Source of the DNA: Nonomuraea guangzhouensis
GTDB lineage: Bacteria > Actinomycetota > Actinomycetes > Streptosporangiales > Streptosporangiaceae
Assembly: GCF_019396345.1 (NCBI RefSeq)
Contig: NZ_JAHKRM010000039.1
Span: forward strand, 1-64,000
Length of the DNA: 64,000 nt
Reading direction: 5' to 3'
The notes under the pieces are model-generated. The model did not search any database and was not told where the DNA came from. It was given only the letters and a program-made list of their open reading frames with translations. The position numbers were made by a program, and so were the translations under genes. Positions within the stretch are counted from its first letter, which is position 1; every line of letters starts with the position of its first letter. Shown in pieces: positions 15,786 through 24,157 of the stretch.

Positions 15786-18113
15786 CTAGGTGGGCCTCCG
15801 GTTGATCTCGATGACCGGCAGCAGGGTCGCCGCGGCTGGCGTGCTGATCTGCCGGGGGGTAAGTCCGGCGGGAGTGGGGACGTCGGCGAGCTGGCCGAGC
15901 AGCCGATCCAAGGCAGCCTGGCCGTCGTCGACCGCGGCGCGCTCGTCGTCGGTGAGCGGGACGTCGGCAAGCATGCGCTGCAGGTTGTCCTTGGCTTCCA
16001 GCAGCAGCGCTTTGGAGGAGTCCTTGGGGGTGTAGAAGTCGCACTTGGCGCAGGCCATCCGGTGCGGGCACTGTTCAAAGAAGCTGTAGTTGCAGAATCC
16101 GTGCCCCAGGTCGTAGTACTGCCACGGCTCGCCGGCGGCCGCGGCTCCGCTCTCGACCGCGGCCCGGTCGATAAGGACCTCGATGGTGCGGACGTTGCGT
16201 TGGAAGTAGCCCGCGTCGTCGTAGGCCTTCGTCAGCGTGGTCGGGGTGATCTTGGCGTAGAACTGGGTGGACTGCGGGGAGCGGTGGCCAAGCCAGGCCT
16301 GCAGCTCGAATAGGGTCATGGGTTCTTTGGCGTTGTAGAGCTGTGAGGCGATGGTGGAGCGGGCCCGGTGGCTGGTGATGTTGCCACGGACGTCTGCTGT
16401 CGGGACGCCTGCTTTGCGGCAGAGCAGCGGGATGATGGTGCTGTTGATGTAGGTCGATGGGACGCGGCGGGCGCGGAAGGCGAACAGGAAGTCCGCGTGC
16501 TCGCCGGTGCGGCGGTCGACCATCGTGGGCTGGGCCGGTCGGATAGCCTGCCAGGCCTCGATGGCCTCGCCCATGAGCGGGTCGATCGGTTTGGTGAACG
16601 CGGTCCCGGTCTTATGGGTGGGCACGTCGAGCAGACAGACCGCGTCTTGGGCGAGCACGTCGGTGGCGTCACCACGAATGGTCTGCCCGTCGTGCTGCCA
16701 GCGGATGCAGCCTACCCGCAGGCGGGCGATCTCATCGCTGCGCTGGCCGCTGAACAGCCAGGTCAGTGTCACCGCGCGGACCAGCTCGAGAGGGTAGAAG
16801 AGGCCGGCCTGGGTGACGGGCAGGTCGTCGGCGGTGAGGTTGAGGCCGGCCCAAAGGAGCTTGGCCCAGATGTCGTCGGCGATCACGCGCGGGTTGGGGC
16901 CGAGCAGCGCGGCGATACTGCGTGGGGTGGCCAGGGCTCGTTGCGGGTCGAACCGGCGGGGCAGCCATTCCCACTCCTGGCAGTCCCGGAAGAACGTCCT
17001 GACCGCAGCGAGTTGGCTGGCCTTGCTCGAGGCCTCCAGCGGTTTGCCCATCCGTTCCTTGAGGCCGACGGTGCGTTCGGCGAAGTCCCCGACGTTCATC
17101 CGATCCAGGGCGGCGGCCAGTGCCGCGCAGGTCTGCCGGGTCCACGCGGCCGGATCGGTGGCCTGGGGCTGCTCCGCAGCAGCCCACCTGCCGATCTTGA
17201 GCAGGATCGAGCGGGTTCCGTTCCTGGTGTTGGGGGTCAACGTCGAGGTGGCGTGCCAGCGTTCGACCCACCGCGTCCAGACCTGCGGTGCTCCGCCGGC
17301 CTTCGCGGTGGCGCCGCCGGTGGTCAGGACGGGCGACCGGCAGAATCCGAGGTCGGCGACCGCGCGTTGAACGGCGTGCAGGGTGTTGAGACGTGCTCCG
17401 TTGCCGAAGAGCCGTTCGGTCCGGACGCGGTCGAACAGATCGGTGGCCAGATCTTCGAGGTGCGGGCTGCGGTTGAGCAGGAACAGCTGGCAGATCACCA
17501 TCGGTAGGAGCTTGTCGTCGTCCTGGCCGAGCCGGTAGCCCCATCCGGCCAGCACAGCCCTGACCTTCTTGATCTCTTCGTCCACGCGGGTCCGTCCGAA
17601 GATCCGCCAGGCCAGCGGGAGACGTTGGAAGCTGCCCAGTCGATGGAACTCGTTGAACCCGCCGAGCAGGTAGGCGTGGTTGGCCACGTAGGAGCGGACC
17701 GCATCGTCTGCCCAGGCGGGTGCCGATTGCCGGAATCCGGTCTGGTCGGCGCCGAGTACGTCCACCCATTCGGCGGCCGTCCAGCCCCAAAACGCCCGTC
17801 TGGTCTGCGCGCAGCGCAACAGGAGTAGCGCTGTCGCATCGGCCATGGCTCGGCGGCGGTGGCTGGTCGGCGGAGAGTCCAGGCTCCCGTCAGCCAGCTC
17901 CAAGGGGCGCAGCAGCGGTCTGATCGCCGCCCAGCCCGGGGCCTGAGGATCGTGTCGCTTCAACCGCCGCAGGTTCTCCAGGCCGAGTTCGCTGATCGCG
18001 GTGATCTCGGCCTCGCGGAGGACAACGTCGGCGTCGTGGAGATCCGCGGAGATCGGCCAGGACCAGCGTCCTTCAGCGAGTTCGCTGGCGGCCGTGGTCA
18101 GTGCCGCCGTCAC
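15786..18113 (-). CDS. Large tyrosine recombinase (TnpB-like of a Tn554-type pair)
   Basis: 775 residues from GTG 18113, which overlaps the stop of the upstream recombinase (GTGA). The N-terminal ~400 residues are helical and family-specific. The catalytic domain shows LTWLFSGQRSDEIARLRVG (first Arg), HRARSTIASQLYN (His-x-x-Arg), WLGHRSPQSTQFYAKI with the nucleophilic Tyr, and a Cys cluster near the C-terminus (HRMACAKCDFY) typical of this group. Two adjacent overlapping recombinases in this order are the core of Tn554-like elements, which integrate site-specifically without a transposase of the DDE type. The stop is the TAG within the IS701 target duplication, so the insertion did not alter the protein. 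No third TnpC-like gene was found. Confidence 0.85.
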   Translation of the reverse strand: MTAALTTAASELAEGRWSWPISADLHDADVVLREAEITAISELGLENLRRLKRHDPQAPGWAAIRPLLRPLELADGSLDSPPTSHRRRAMADATALLLLRCAQTRRAFWGWTAAEWVDVLGADQTGFRQSAPAWADDAVRSYVANHAYLLGGFNEFHRLGSFQRLPLAWRIFGRTRVDEEIKKVRAVLAGWGYRLGQDDDKLLPMVICQLFLLNRSPHLEDLATDLFDRVRTERLFGNGARLNTLHAVQRAVADLGFCRSPVLTTGGATAKAGGAPQVWTRWVERWHATSTLTPNTRNGTRSILLKIGRWAAAEQPQATDPAAWTRQTCAALAAALDRMNVGDFAERTVGLKERMGKPLEASSKASQLAAVRTFFRDCQEWEWLPRRFDPQRALATPRSIAALLGPNPRVIADDIWAKLLWAGLNLTADDLPVTQAGLFYPLELVRAVTLTWLFSGQRSDEIARLRVGCIRWQHDGQTIRGDATDVLAQDAVCLLDVPTHKTGTAFTKPIDPLMGEAIEAWQAIRPAQPTMVDRRTGEHADFLFAFRARRVPSTYINSTIIPLLCRKAGVPTADVRGNITSHRARSTIASQLYNAKEPMTLFELQAWLGHRSPQSTQFYAKITPTTLTKAYDDAGYFQRNVRTIEVLIDRAAVESGAAAAGEPWQYYDLGHGFCNYSFFEQCPHRMACAKCDFYTPKDSSKALLLEAKDNLQRMLADVPLTDDERAAVDDGQAALDRLLGQLADVPTPAGLTPRQISTPAAATLLPVIEINRRPT

Positions 18114-19171
18114 CGCGCCGCCTGCGCGGTGGTGCCGGTGAGCATCTGGACCCTCCAGGCGTGGATGTGGTCCATCCCGCTGGCCAGCTTCTGCGCCAGG
18201 TCACGACCCGACAGATGGATGAAAGCCAAGGTCGACTCGGTCGACCTGTGGCCGGCGAACGTCGCGATCGCGTGCAGCTCCCAGCCCATGCGCGCCAGGT
18301 CCGTCAAGCACAGGTGCCGTGTTGTATGCGTGGAGAACTGCGGCACTCCGGCCTCCAGAGCGAGCCCGCGAACGACCTTCGACCAGGTCCACAAGCTCAG
18401 CGGCTGGGCGTGGTTGCGACGCGACTCCGACAAGAACAACGGACCGCGTGCCCGGCTGATCGTGGCCCGGTGCGCCAGGTAGGACATCATGAGCGCCCCG
18501 GTCGCCGTCGAGTACGGCACCACCCGTTCCAGCTGGTTCTTCGTCGTCTCTGCCCGGACCCGCAACGTCCGATGCGCCGGATCCAGATCATCGGTCCGCA
18601 GCGAGCACAGCTCCTCCCGACGCAGTGCCGCGTCATAGGCCAGCGCCAGCATCAGCCGGTTCCGGATGCCCTCGCCACGAGCCGCCTGCAGAACCCGCAT
18701 CCACTGCTGCTCGTCCGGGATCCACGGCAACTTCGACAATCGCGGTACCAACCCGCGCTGCTGACCGCCGAAGCGTCGGCCGGGTGTGTACTTCCCGCGC
18801 CCGACCGGGTTGCTCTCCCGCAGGCCTTCCTCGATCAGGAAGTCGTAGAACAGCCTGACCGGCACCAGCCGCTGCTGGATCGTCGCGTTCGACAACCCGG
18901 TCCCCGAGTCCAGGGACACCACGTTCGCGCCGTGCCGGTTCGGCCGGGTCGCCAGCTCCCGCACGAACACCGCGACGTTTGCCTTGTTCGCGGTGACCGG
19001 GTCGACGCCGTCCCGCTCGCACACCTCCAGGTACTCCGTGATCCCACGCGCGTAGGCATCGATCGTCCGCGGCGCCCGACCCAGATCAACCCAGATGCCC
19101 AGCCACTCGGCCGCCTTGTCGTACCTCCCCAGGACGGGCCACTTCTCCTCCAACACCAACGTGCCCAACAC
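18110..19171 (-). CDS. Tyrosine recombinase (TnpA-like of a Tn554-type pair)
   Basis: 353 residues. An N-terminal SAM-like core-binding domain (APRTIDAYARGITEYLEVCE) precedes a catalytic domain with ALRREELCSLRTDDL (first Arg) and FSTHTTRHLCLTDLARMG (His-x-x-Arg). In the last motif, FAGHRSTESTLAFIHLSG, the position where family members have the nucleophilic Tyr reads Phe (TTC at the codon), so this copy may lack strand-cleavage activity unless the Tyr partner acts for both. The start is taken as ATG 19171, though no strong ribosome site is visible. It overlaps the next recombinase by 4 bp, forming one transcript. Confidence 0.82.
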   Translation of the reverse strand: MLGTLVLEEKWPVLGRYDKAAEWLGIWVDLGRAPRTIDAYARGITEYLEVCERDGVDPVTANKANVAVFVRELATRPNRHGANVVSLDSGTGLSNATIQQRLVPVRLFYDFLIEEGLRESNPVGRGKYTPGRRFGGQQRGLVPRLSKLPWIPDEQQWMRVLQAARGEGIRNRLMLALAYDAALRREELCSLRTDDLDPAHRTLRVRAETTKNQLERVVPYSTATGALMMSYLAHRATISRARGPLFLSESRRNHAQPLSLWTWSKVVRGLALEAGVPQFSTHTTRHLCLTDLARMGWELHAIATFAGHRSTESTLAFIHLSGRDLAQKLASGMDHIHAWRVQMLTGTTAQAAR

Positions 19172-19321
19172 TGCCCCTCAAGTACGTGACGAGAACCGAA
19201 GAGGACATGATCACCCCAACGGTCTGATTCCACGTAACTTGTATGTTCACGGTGCCTTCGACGGCGCCGCTGCGCCTCCCACAACTGGACCAGCTCGGGA
19301 TCGCAACCCAGTGGCGGCCGC

Positions 19322-19723
19322 CACGCGATCATCGCAGGGGTGATCGGCAGTCTGACCCGGCCCTCAGGGCTTGTGCTGGGCCGCTATCCCCCCAACGGAG
19401 GACAGCTGCGGGTCGCCGGCCGGACTACCCGGCTGGGCCACGACCTGGCCGCCGAGGCGGCCGCGTATCTTCGCCCGGCCGCCGCGGCTGAGCATCCGTG
19501 GCCCGAGCAGCTGCCCGCCGGGTGGGCGAGCGGCCCGCATGGCAAAGGCAACCCCGTGACCTACAGGCGGGTCGTGCCGGAGCTGGTGGTCGAGGTGCTG
19601 GTCGGCGTCGCTCGCGAGCGCGGCCGGTGGCGGCACCCGATGCGCTGCCTGCGTCGGCGGCTGGAGCTGTCCCCGGACGCTGTACAGCGCGGTACCAGGC
19701 TGGACGCCGGACCGGCGGCCTGA
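19322..19723 (+). pseudogene. ATP-dependent DNA ligase, C-terminal fragment
   Basis: The frame encodes AGVIGSLTRPSGLVLGRY, GQLRVAGRTTRLGHDLAA, then EHPWPEQLPAGW and PELVVEVLVGVARERGRWRH. This is the C-terminal OB-fold half of actinobacterial ATP-dependent DNA ligases, which seal nicks and often act in end joining. The nucleotidyltransferase domain with the lysine nucleophile is missing; the fragment begins just upstream of the recombinase pair read on the other strand. A GTG at 19340 would allow translation of ~127 residues but not of an active enzyme. The gene was probably cut by arrival of the recombinase module. Confidence 0.65.
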
Positions 19724-19915
19724 CGGCTACGCCGACGCAGGATGGGCTCCGGTCACATTCCCGCTCATCCTGCATCACGGGGTCCGGGCGCGCAGTGTCG
19801 CCGGCGTGATCACCGAAATCGGCCCCGCCATCGACCGCCCGTTCGCGATCGGGGACGCCGTCATGGCCATCGTGGTGCCCTCAGGTGCGCACGGCGGCTA
19901 CCGGGCAGACCTCGG
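19724..19915 (+). pseudogene. Medium-chain alcohol dehydrogenase, N-terminal fragment
   Basis: The stretch reads VTFPLILHHGVRARSVAGVI, then TEIGPAIDRPFAIGDAVMAI and VVPSGAHGGYRAD, resembling the catalytic-domain N-terminus of quinone-oxidoreductase-like zinc alcohol dehydrogenases, where GxVxxVGxxVxxFxxGDxV is diagnostic. It starts right after the ligase fragment's stop and merges at about 19905 into a gene fragment read on the minus strand. Neither the start nor the cofactor-binding domain survives. Confidence 0.5.
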
Positions 19916-20048
19916 CCGCGACGAACGCGCCGACCTTGACCAGCTCCTCGATGTAGCAGTACATCGTGGCCGCCAACTCCTCGAACCCGGCCGTCAGGGC
20001 CGCGTTCGAGTCATCGGTGCCCCGCTTGATCAGCAGGTACTTCGGCAT
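19912..20048 (-). pseudogene. YciI/DGPF-domain protein, N-terminal fragment
   Basis: From ATG 20048 the minus strand encodes MPKYLLIKRGTDDSNAALTA, then GFEELAATMYCYIEELVKVG and AFVAAEV, which resembles the beginning of YciI-like (DGPF) proteins, small dimeric alpha-beta-barrel proteins often encoded near ECF sigma factors. The normal length is ~120 residues; the sequence passes into the dehydrogenase fragment after ~45. The ATG follows directly on the stop of another minus-strand frame (TGAATG), suggesting a short former operon. Confidence 0.5.
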
Positions 20049-20225
20049 TCAGCAGTTGATCAGCCGAAGCTCATGCACATCCCTGCAGAACGCGTCAGTC
20101 TCAAGGCGACTCTGTGGAACGTGATGCTGGTCGAGCGAGTATCGGGCGTGCGAGCAGCCGGGGGACGAGATGCCGATCCAGCAGCCGTCACCCAGGGCTT
20201 CACCCTGGACGTCCTCGTAGATCAT
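20049..20225 (-). CDS. Small hypothetical protein, coupled
   Basis: 58 residues from ATG 20225, which overlaps the stop of the preceding minus-strand frame (ATGA). Not recognised; it contains MIYEDVQGEALGDGCWIGIS and several His and Cys. The tight coupling on both sides (ATGA before, TGAATG after) is the main evidence that it is or was translated. It may be a decayed gene, since its surroundings are fragments. Confidence 0.3.
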   Translation of the reverse strand: MIYEDVQGEALGDGCWIGISSPGCSHARYSLDQHHVPQSRLETDAFCRDVHELRLINC

Positions 20226-20425
20226 GCCTGGAGCAGCGCACCCATGTCGAAATCGCAGTAATGGTCCAGCAGGATGCGGCGGCCGCTCTCGAACTCGACC
20301 TCGCACAGCACGAGGAACGCCCCGTAGGCTTCGGTGACGATGCCGACTCGCCCGTCCGCTCCACGCCGGCCTGCGAAGACCTTGTTTCCCCAGCGCTTGC
20401 CGAAGAAGAACGACGCGGACCGCAC
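20222..20425 (-). CDS. Small hypothetical protein, first gene of a short minus-strand cluster
   Basis: 67 residues from GTG 20425 (RSASFFFGKRWGNKVFAGRR), with GAGAAG directly upstream. It has a basic aromatic N-terminus and then beta-like segments (IVTEAYGAFLVLCEVEFESG). Not recognised. Its stop is coupled to the next frame by ATGA. Codon usage looks coding, but length and the degenerate neighbourhood keep confidence low. Confidence 0.35.
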   Translation of the reverse strand: MRSASFFFGKRWGNKVFAGRRGADGRVGIVTEAYGAFLVLCEVEFESGRRILLDHYCDFDMGALLQA

Positions 20426-20677
20426 CTTCTCGGTGGCGCTTTTGTCAGGGGTTACCCGGATCGCGACGGAGTAGAAAGTGCCCGTGCTGGCTCACCTTGC
20501 GCGCCGATCGGCAGTCTCGCAGAATTAGCGGGTCCACCGAAGGCATCAGTTCGGTGAGGTGAGTGACCGCAACCGGGGCCACGCCGAGCGTGGTGCCGAG
20601 GCCGTGGCGCACCTCCGCACTAATCGGCTGATCCGTCAGCTCCTGGTTCGGCGAGATTTGACGCGGTCGGTCATCGG

Positions 20678-20938
20678 TCACGCCCGCATCAGGCGGCGGG
20701 GCATAGGCGCCAAGCCCTCGGTGTCCGTGCGGGCCAGCTCCGCACCGGCCGCCTTGACCGTGTTGAACCGGATACCGAGCACCGCGATCAGGGCTGCGGC
20801 CGCCCCAATGGCCGCGAGGATGGCAGCGAATGTGGCCAGGTCGTTGTCGACGGTGACGATGGCCCCTGCCGTACCGGCGATGATCCTCTCGGTCCTGCTG
20901 AGACGGTCGCCTTTGAGCCGAACGGACTGGTCGGACAT
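20678..20938 (-). CDS. Small single-pass membrane protein
   Basis: 86 residues from ATG 20938 with GGGAAGGG 7-14 bases upstream. A cytoplasmic basic N-terminus (RLKGDRLSRTERI) is followed by a long hydrophobic stretch (FAAILAAIGAAAALIAVLGI, residues ~36-56) that may form one or two helices. Function unknown. It is divergent from the sensor kinase at 21129, with about 190 bp between the starts, so the two may share a control region. Confidence 0.5.
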   Translation of the reverse strand: MSDQSVRLKGDRLSRTERIIAGTAGAIVTVDNDLATFAAILAAIGAAAALIAVLGIRFNTVKAAGAELARTDTEGLAPMPRRLMRA

Positions 20939-21128
20939 GGCGTCGCCCTTCCCAACGGACCTCGGCGGGCAGCTGTCGGCCGCTCCGGCTCCTCATGATG
21001 GCAGTCCCAGGCCGAGGTGTTCGTCAGACCGGCCCCACGCAGTGCACGGGATTTGCGTCTGCAAGGTCAGGTCTTGGGCGACGTCAACGCTGCTGGTTTC
21101 GCGGCCGGTTGTCGGTGAGGATGGGGGT

Positions 21129-23393
21129 GTGTCCGCGCGGCTGTCCTGGCTGGCTTCGGTGCGACGGTCGCGCAGGGTTCCGGCCGGGGTCGCGATCGTC
21201 CTGGTGGTGCTGGGCGTCGTCGCGACCGCCGTCTCGCTGGACGCGCCGTCCGACGGCAGCATCGTGCGGCTGGGCTGGTCGACGTGGCGTCTCGAGGGCG
21301 TCGTGGTGGACGTGCCGGCCGCGCCCTCGGGGCCTGGGCTGCGGAGCGGGGACCTGGTGATCGCCGTCGCGGGCAGGCGCCTGGCCGACGGGCTCGGCGC
21401 CGTCTCTCGTCCCGGCCTGGGCGCGAGCGTCTCCTACGGCGTGGCCGGCGAGGACGCGGTCGTGGCGGTGCGCGTCGATCGGCCCGATCCGTACCCGCTG
21501 CTCGTGCAGGGCTGGGGCAATCTCGTGTTCGTCCTCGCGCTGGCGGGGCTGGCGGCCGCGCTGTACCTGCGGCGGCCCGAGGCGCCCGCGACGGCCCCGC
21601 TGCTCGTGCTCGCGGCCGGGCTGCTGGGCAGCACGCTCACCGTCGCCGTCGGGCTGCCCGTACTCGCGCTGGCCACCGGCGGCCCTCAGCTCTGGCTGTT
21701 CCACATCAACGCGATCGTGTCGTACTCCATCGGCTGGGGAGCGTTCCTGGCCTTCGTGCTCGCGTTCACGGCTCGCCAGCCTCTGTCGCCCCGTACCCGC
21801 AAGACGATCGCCATCGCCTACGCCGCGCCCCTGGCCGCGATGGCGGCGTGGAGCGGGGTCGCGGCGCTGATGGCGCCTGACGCGCTGCGGTGGCTCGGCC
21901 TGCTGCACAGCGGTCAGACGGCGGTGGTGGCGCTGGTACTGGTGGCCGGGACGGTCTGGGGCGCGATCAGCTATCGCGCCAACCCGGATCCGCTGATGCG
22001 CGGGCGGACGCGCTGGCTGCTGGGCGGCGGCGCGGCCGCGGCCGTCCTCGGCATCGCGGGTTGGCACCTCCCGGAACTGATCACCGGAACGCAGCCGCTG
22101 CCGTGGGGCGCGCTCGGCCTGACGGGACTGCCGTTCGTGGCCGGGATCGGGGTCGCGCTGCGCCGCCACCGCCTGTTCAACGTCGAGAGACTGGCCAACC
22201 GCTCGCTGGTGTACGCCACTGTGGTCGCGCTCCTGGTCGCCGGGTACGCGGCCGTGGTCGCGCTCCTGGTCAGCGTGCTGCGGCTGTCGGGCACCGTGGC
22301 CGCCGCGCTCGCCGCGGCCAGTGCGGCGCTCGCGCTGGCGCCGCTGCGCAACGCGGCGCAGAGCACCGTCAACCGCGTGATGTACGGCGACCGCCACGAC
22401 CCGGAGGGAGCGCTGATGCGCCTCGGGGCACGGCTGCAGGCGGTGCTGCTGCCCGCCGAGATGCTACCGGCGATCGTGGAGACCGTGGCCCGGTCGTTAC
22501 GCGTGCCGTACGTGGCGATCGACCTGGTGGACGGCGCGGGCGAGCGCCACTCGGCGGCCCGGCACGGCATCGCGGCGGGCGAGGTGCACGCCGAGCCGCT
22601 GCGCTACCACGGGTCGCTCGTCGGGCTCCTGCTGGTCTCGGCGCGCGACTCGGACGACCCGCTCGATCCCATCGACCTCAGCCTGATCGCCTCGCTGGCG
22701 CAGCAGGTGGGAAGCGCGGTGCAGGCGGTACGACTGCACGACGACCTGGCCCGCTCCCGCGCCGAAGTGGTGGCCTCGCGGGAGGACGAACGCCGCCGGC
22801 TCCGCCGTGACCTGCACGACGGGCTGGGACCGACGCTGGCCGCGATCGGGCTCAAGGCCGCGCTGGCGGCCCGCGCCGTACCGGGTGACTCGGCGGCGCG
22901 TTCCCTGCTCGGCGAGATCTCCGCGGAGGCGAGCGCGTCGCTGACCGACATCCGGCGCCTGGTCGAGGCACTGCGCCCACCCGCGCTCGACGAGCTGGGC
23001 ATCGTCGCGGCGGTACGCTCCCGAGCGGCGACCCTGGCGGGAGCGATGCCGATCGAGGTCATCGGCGAGGAAGACTTGCCGCCGCTGCCCGCCGCGGTCG
23101 AGACGGCGGCCTACCGGATCGCCGTCGAGGCGATCACCAACGCGGTCCGGCACAGCGGCGCGACCGGCTGCACCGCCGAGATCGCGCTGGCGGCCGGCGG
23201 CGTCGAGGTGACGGTACGCGACGACGGCCGCGGGCTCGATCCTGAGCGGGCGCCCGGGGTGGGGCTGCGTTCCATGCGGGAGCGGGCCGCCGAGGTCGGC
23301 GGGCAATGGTCGATATGCTCCATGCCCGAAGGCGGCACCTGTGTGCGCGCCTTCCTGCCGGCGGAGCTGGGCGAGTCTGGGAGGGCACGATGA
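21129..23393 (+). CDS. NarL-type sensor histidine kinase with PDZ-like and GAF regions
   Basis: 754 residues from GTG 21129, preceded by GTGAGG/AGGATGGGG; frame extensions upstream lack coding character. After one N-terminal helix there is a PDZ-like region (PGLRSGDLVIAVAGRRL, ~residue 75), then about eight membrane helices, a GAF-like domain (~450-550), the dimerisation/phosphoacceptor motif ERRRLRRDLHDGLGPTLAAI (His ~565; HisKA_3) and an ATPase domain (YRIAVEAITNAVRHSGA, VRDDGRGLDPE, GVGLRSMRERA). It should autophosphorylate in response to an envelope signal and pass phosphate to the response regulator gene that overlaps its stop (ATGA). The PDZ-like segment suggests peptide or misfolded-protein sensing, by inference. 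Confidence 0.88.
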   Translation: MSARLSWLASVRRSRRVPAGVAIVLVVLGVVATAVSLDAPSDGSIVRLGWSTWRLEGVVVDVPAAPSGPGLRSGDLVIAVAGRRLADGLGAVSRPGLGASVSYGVAGEDAVVAVRVDRPDPYPLLVQGWGNLVFVLALAGLAAALYLRRPEAPATAPLLVLAAGLLGSTLTVAVGLPVLALATGGPQLWLFHINAIVSYSIGWGAFLAFVLAFTARQPLSPRTRKTIAIAYAAPLAAMAAWSGVAALMAPDALRWLGLLHSGQTAVVALVLVAGTVWGAISYRANPDPLMRGRTRWLLGGGAAAAVLGIAGWHLPELITGTQPLPWGALGLTGLPFVAGIGVALRRHRLFNVERLANRSLVYATVVALLVAGYAAVVALLVSVLRLSGTVAAALAAASAALALAPLRNAAQSTVNRVMYGDRHDPEGALMRLGARLQAVLLPAEMLPAIVETVARSLRVPYVAIDLVDGAGERHSAARHGIAAGEVHAEPLRYHGSLVGLLLVSARDSDDPLDPIDLSLIASLAQQVGSAVQAVRLHDDLARSRAEVVASREDERRRLRRDLHDGLGPTLAAIGLKAALAARAVPGDSAARSLLGEISAEASASLTDIRRLVEALRPPALDELGIVAAVRSRAATLAGAMPIEVIGEEDLPPLPAAVETAAYRIAVEAITNAVRHSGATGCTAEIALAAGGVEVTVRDDGRGLDPERAPGVGLRSMRERAAEVGGQWSICSMPEGGTCVRAFLPAELGESGRAR

Positions 23394-24037
23394 TCCGGCT
23401 GATCCTTGCCGACGACCACCCCGTGTTCGCGTCGGGCCTGCGGGCCCTGCTCGACGCCGAGGAGGACATGACGGTGCTCGCCGTCGCCGTGACCGGCGAG
23501 CAAGCGCTGCGCTCGGCGATCGAGCGCCGGCCCGACGTCGCGGTACTCGACGTCAACATGCCCGGCGGCGACGGGCTCACGGTCACCTCCCGGATGCGAG
23601 CCGCCGGTCTGCCCACACGTGCGCTGATCCTGACGATGTACGACGACGACGAGAACGTCCTGGCCGCCCTGCGGGCCGGCGCCCACGGCTACGCGCTCAA
23701 AGGCGCCGGCCCCGAGGAGATCACGGCCACGGTCCGCGCGGTCGCCCGCGGCGAGGCGGTCTTCGGCGCCGGCGTGGCGACGCGGCTGCTCGCGCACTTC
23801 TCCAAGGCCGTCGCGGCTTCCCCGTTCCCGCAACTCACCGAGCGCGAACATGAGGTGCTCGGGCTGGTCGCGCGGGGCCTGGACAACACAGCGATCGCGC
23901 GGCGCCTCGACGTGAGCGGCAAGACCGTGCGCAACCACGTCTCGAACATACTGACCAAGCTGCAGCTGGCCGACCGGCCTGCGGCGATCGTACGGGCCCG
24001 CGAGGCCGGGCTCGGCGGTCCGCCCGAATCCTCCTAG
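23390..24037 (+). CDS. NarL/LuxR-type response regulator
   Basis: 215 residues from ATG 23390, overlapping the kinase stop. The receiver domain has acidic residues D8-D9 (ILADDHPVFASGL), phospho-acceptor D54 (VAVLDVNMPGGDG), T/S in ILTMYDDDE and the conserved Lys in ALKGAGPEEI. The C-terminal LuxR helix-turn-helix is complete (LTEREHEVLGLVARGLDNTA, then RRLDVSGKTVRNHVSNILTK). It forms a standard two-component pair with the preceding kinase. The direct repeats at 24066-24096 before the next secreted-protein gene are a candidate target. Confidence 0.92.
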   Translation: MIRLILADDHPVFASGLRALLDAEEDMTVLAVAVTGEQALRSAIERRPDVAVLDVNMPGGDGLTVTSRMRAAGLPTRALILTMYDDDENVLAALRAGAHGYALKGAGPEEITATVRAVARGEAVFGAGVATRLLAHFSKAVAASPFPQLTEREHEVLGLVARGLDNTAIARRLDVSGKTVRNHVSNILTKLQLADRPAAIVRAREAGLGGPPESS

Positions 24038-24065
24038 CGCGCCCGGGCCAACCTCCCGGATCGAC

Positions 24066-24096
24066 TGGGACACGCGACCCATGACGATGGGACACG
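24066..24096. promoter_or_regulatory. Direct repeats in the promoter of the secreted-protein gene
   Basis: TGGGACACG occurs at 24066-24074 and 24088-24096, 22 bp apart (two helical turns), upstream of the ATG at 24158, which has GGAAAGGA at 24141-24148. Paired direct repeats one or two turns apart are typical of response-regulator sites. Confidence 0.35.
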
Positions 24097-24157
24097 GTAC
24101 CGCCCACCCTGAGGGTGACCGATCGACGAGTCACCACCTTCAGGAAAGGACAATCCC

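Noticed and set aside
19187..19332. Possible N-terminal extension of the TnpA-like recombinase
   Set aside because: The upstream open stretch is in another frame and shows no core-binding-domain similarity; kept as leader sequence.
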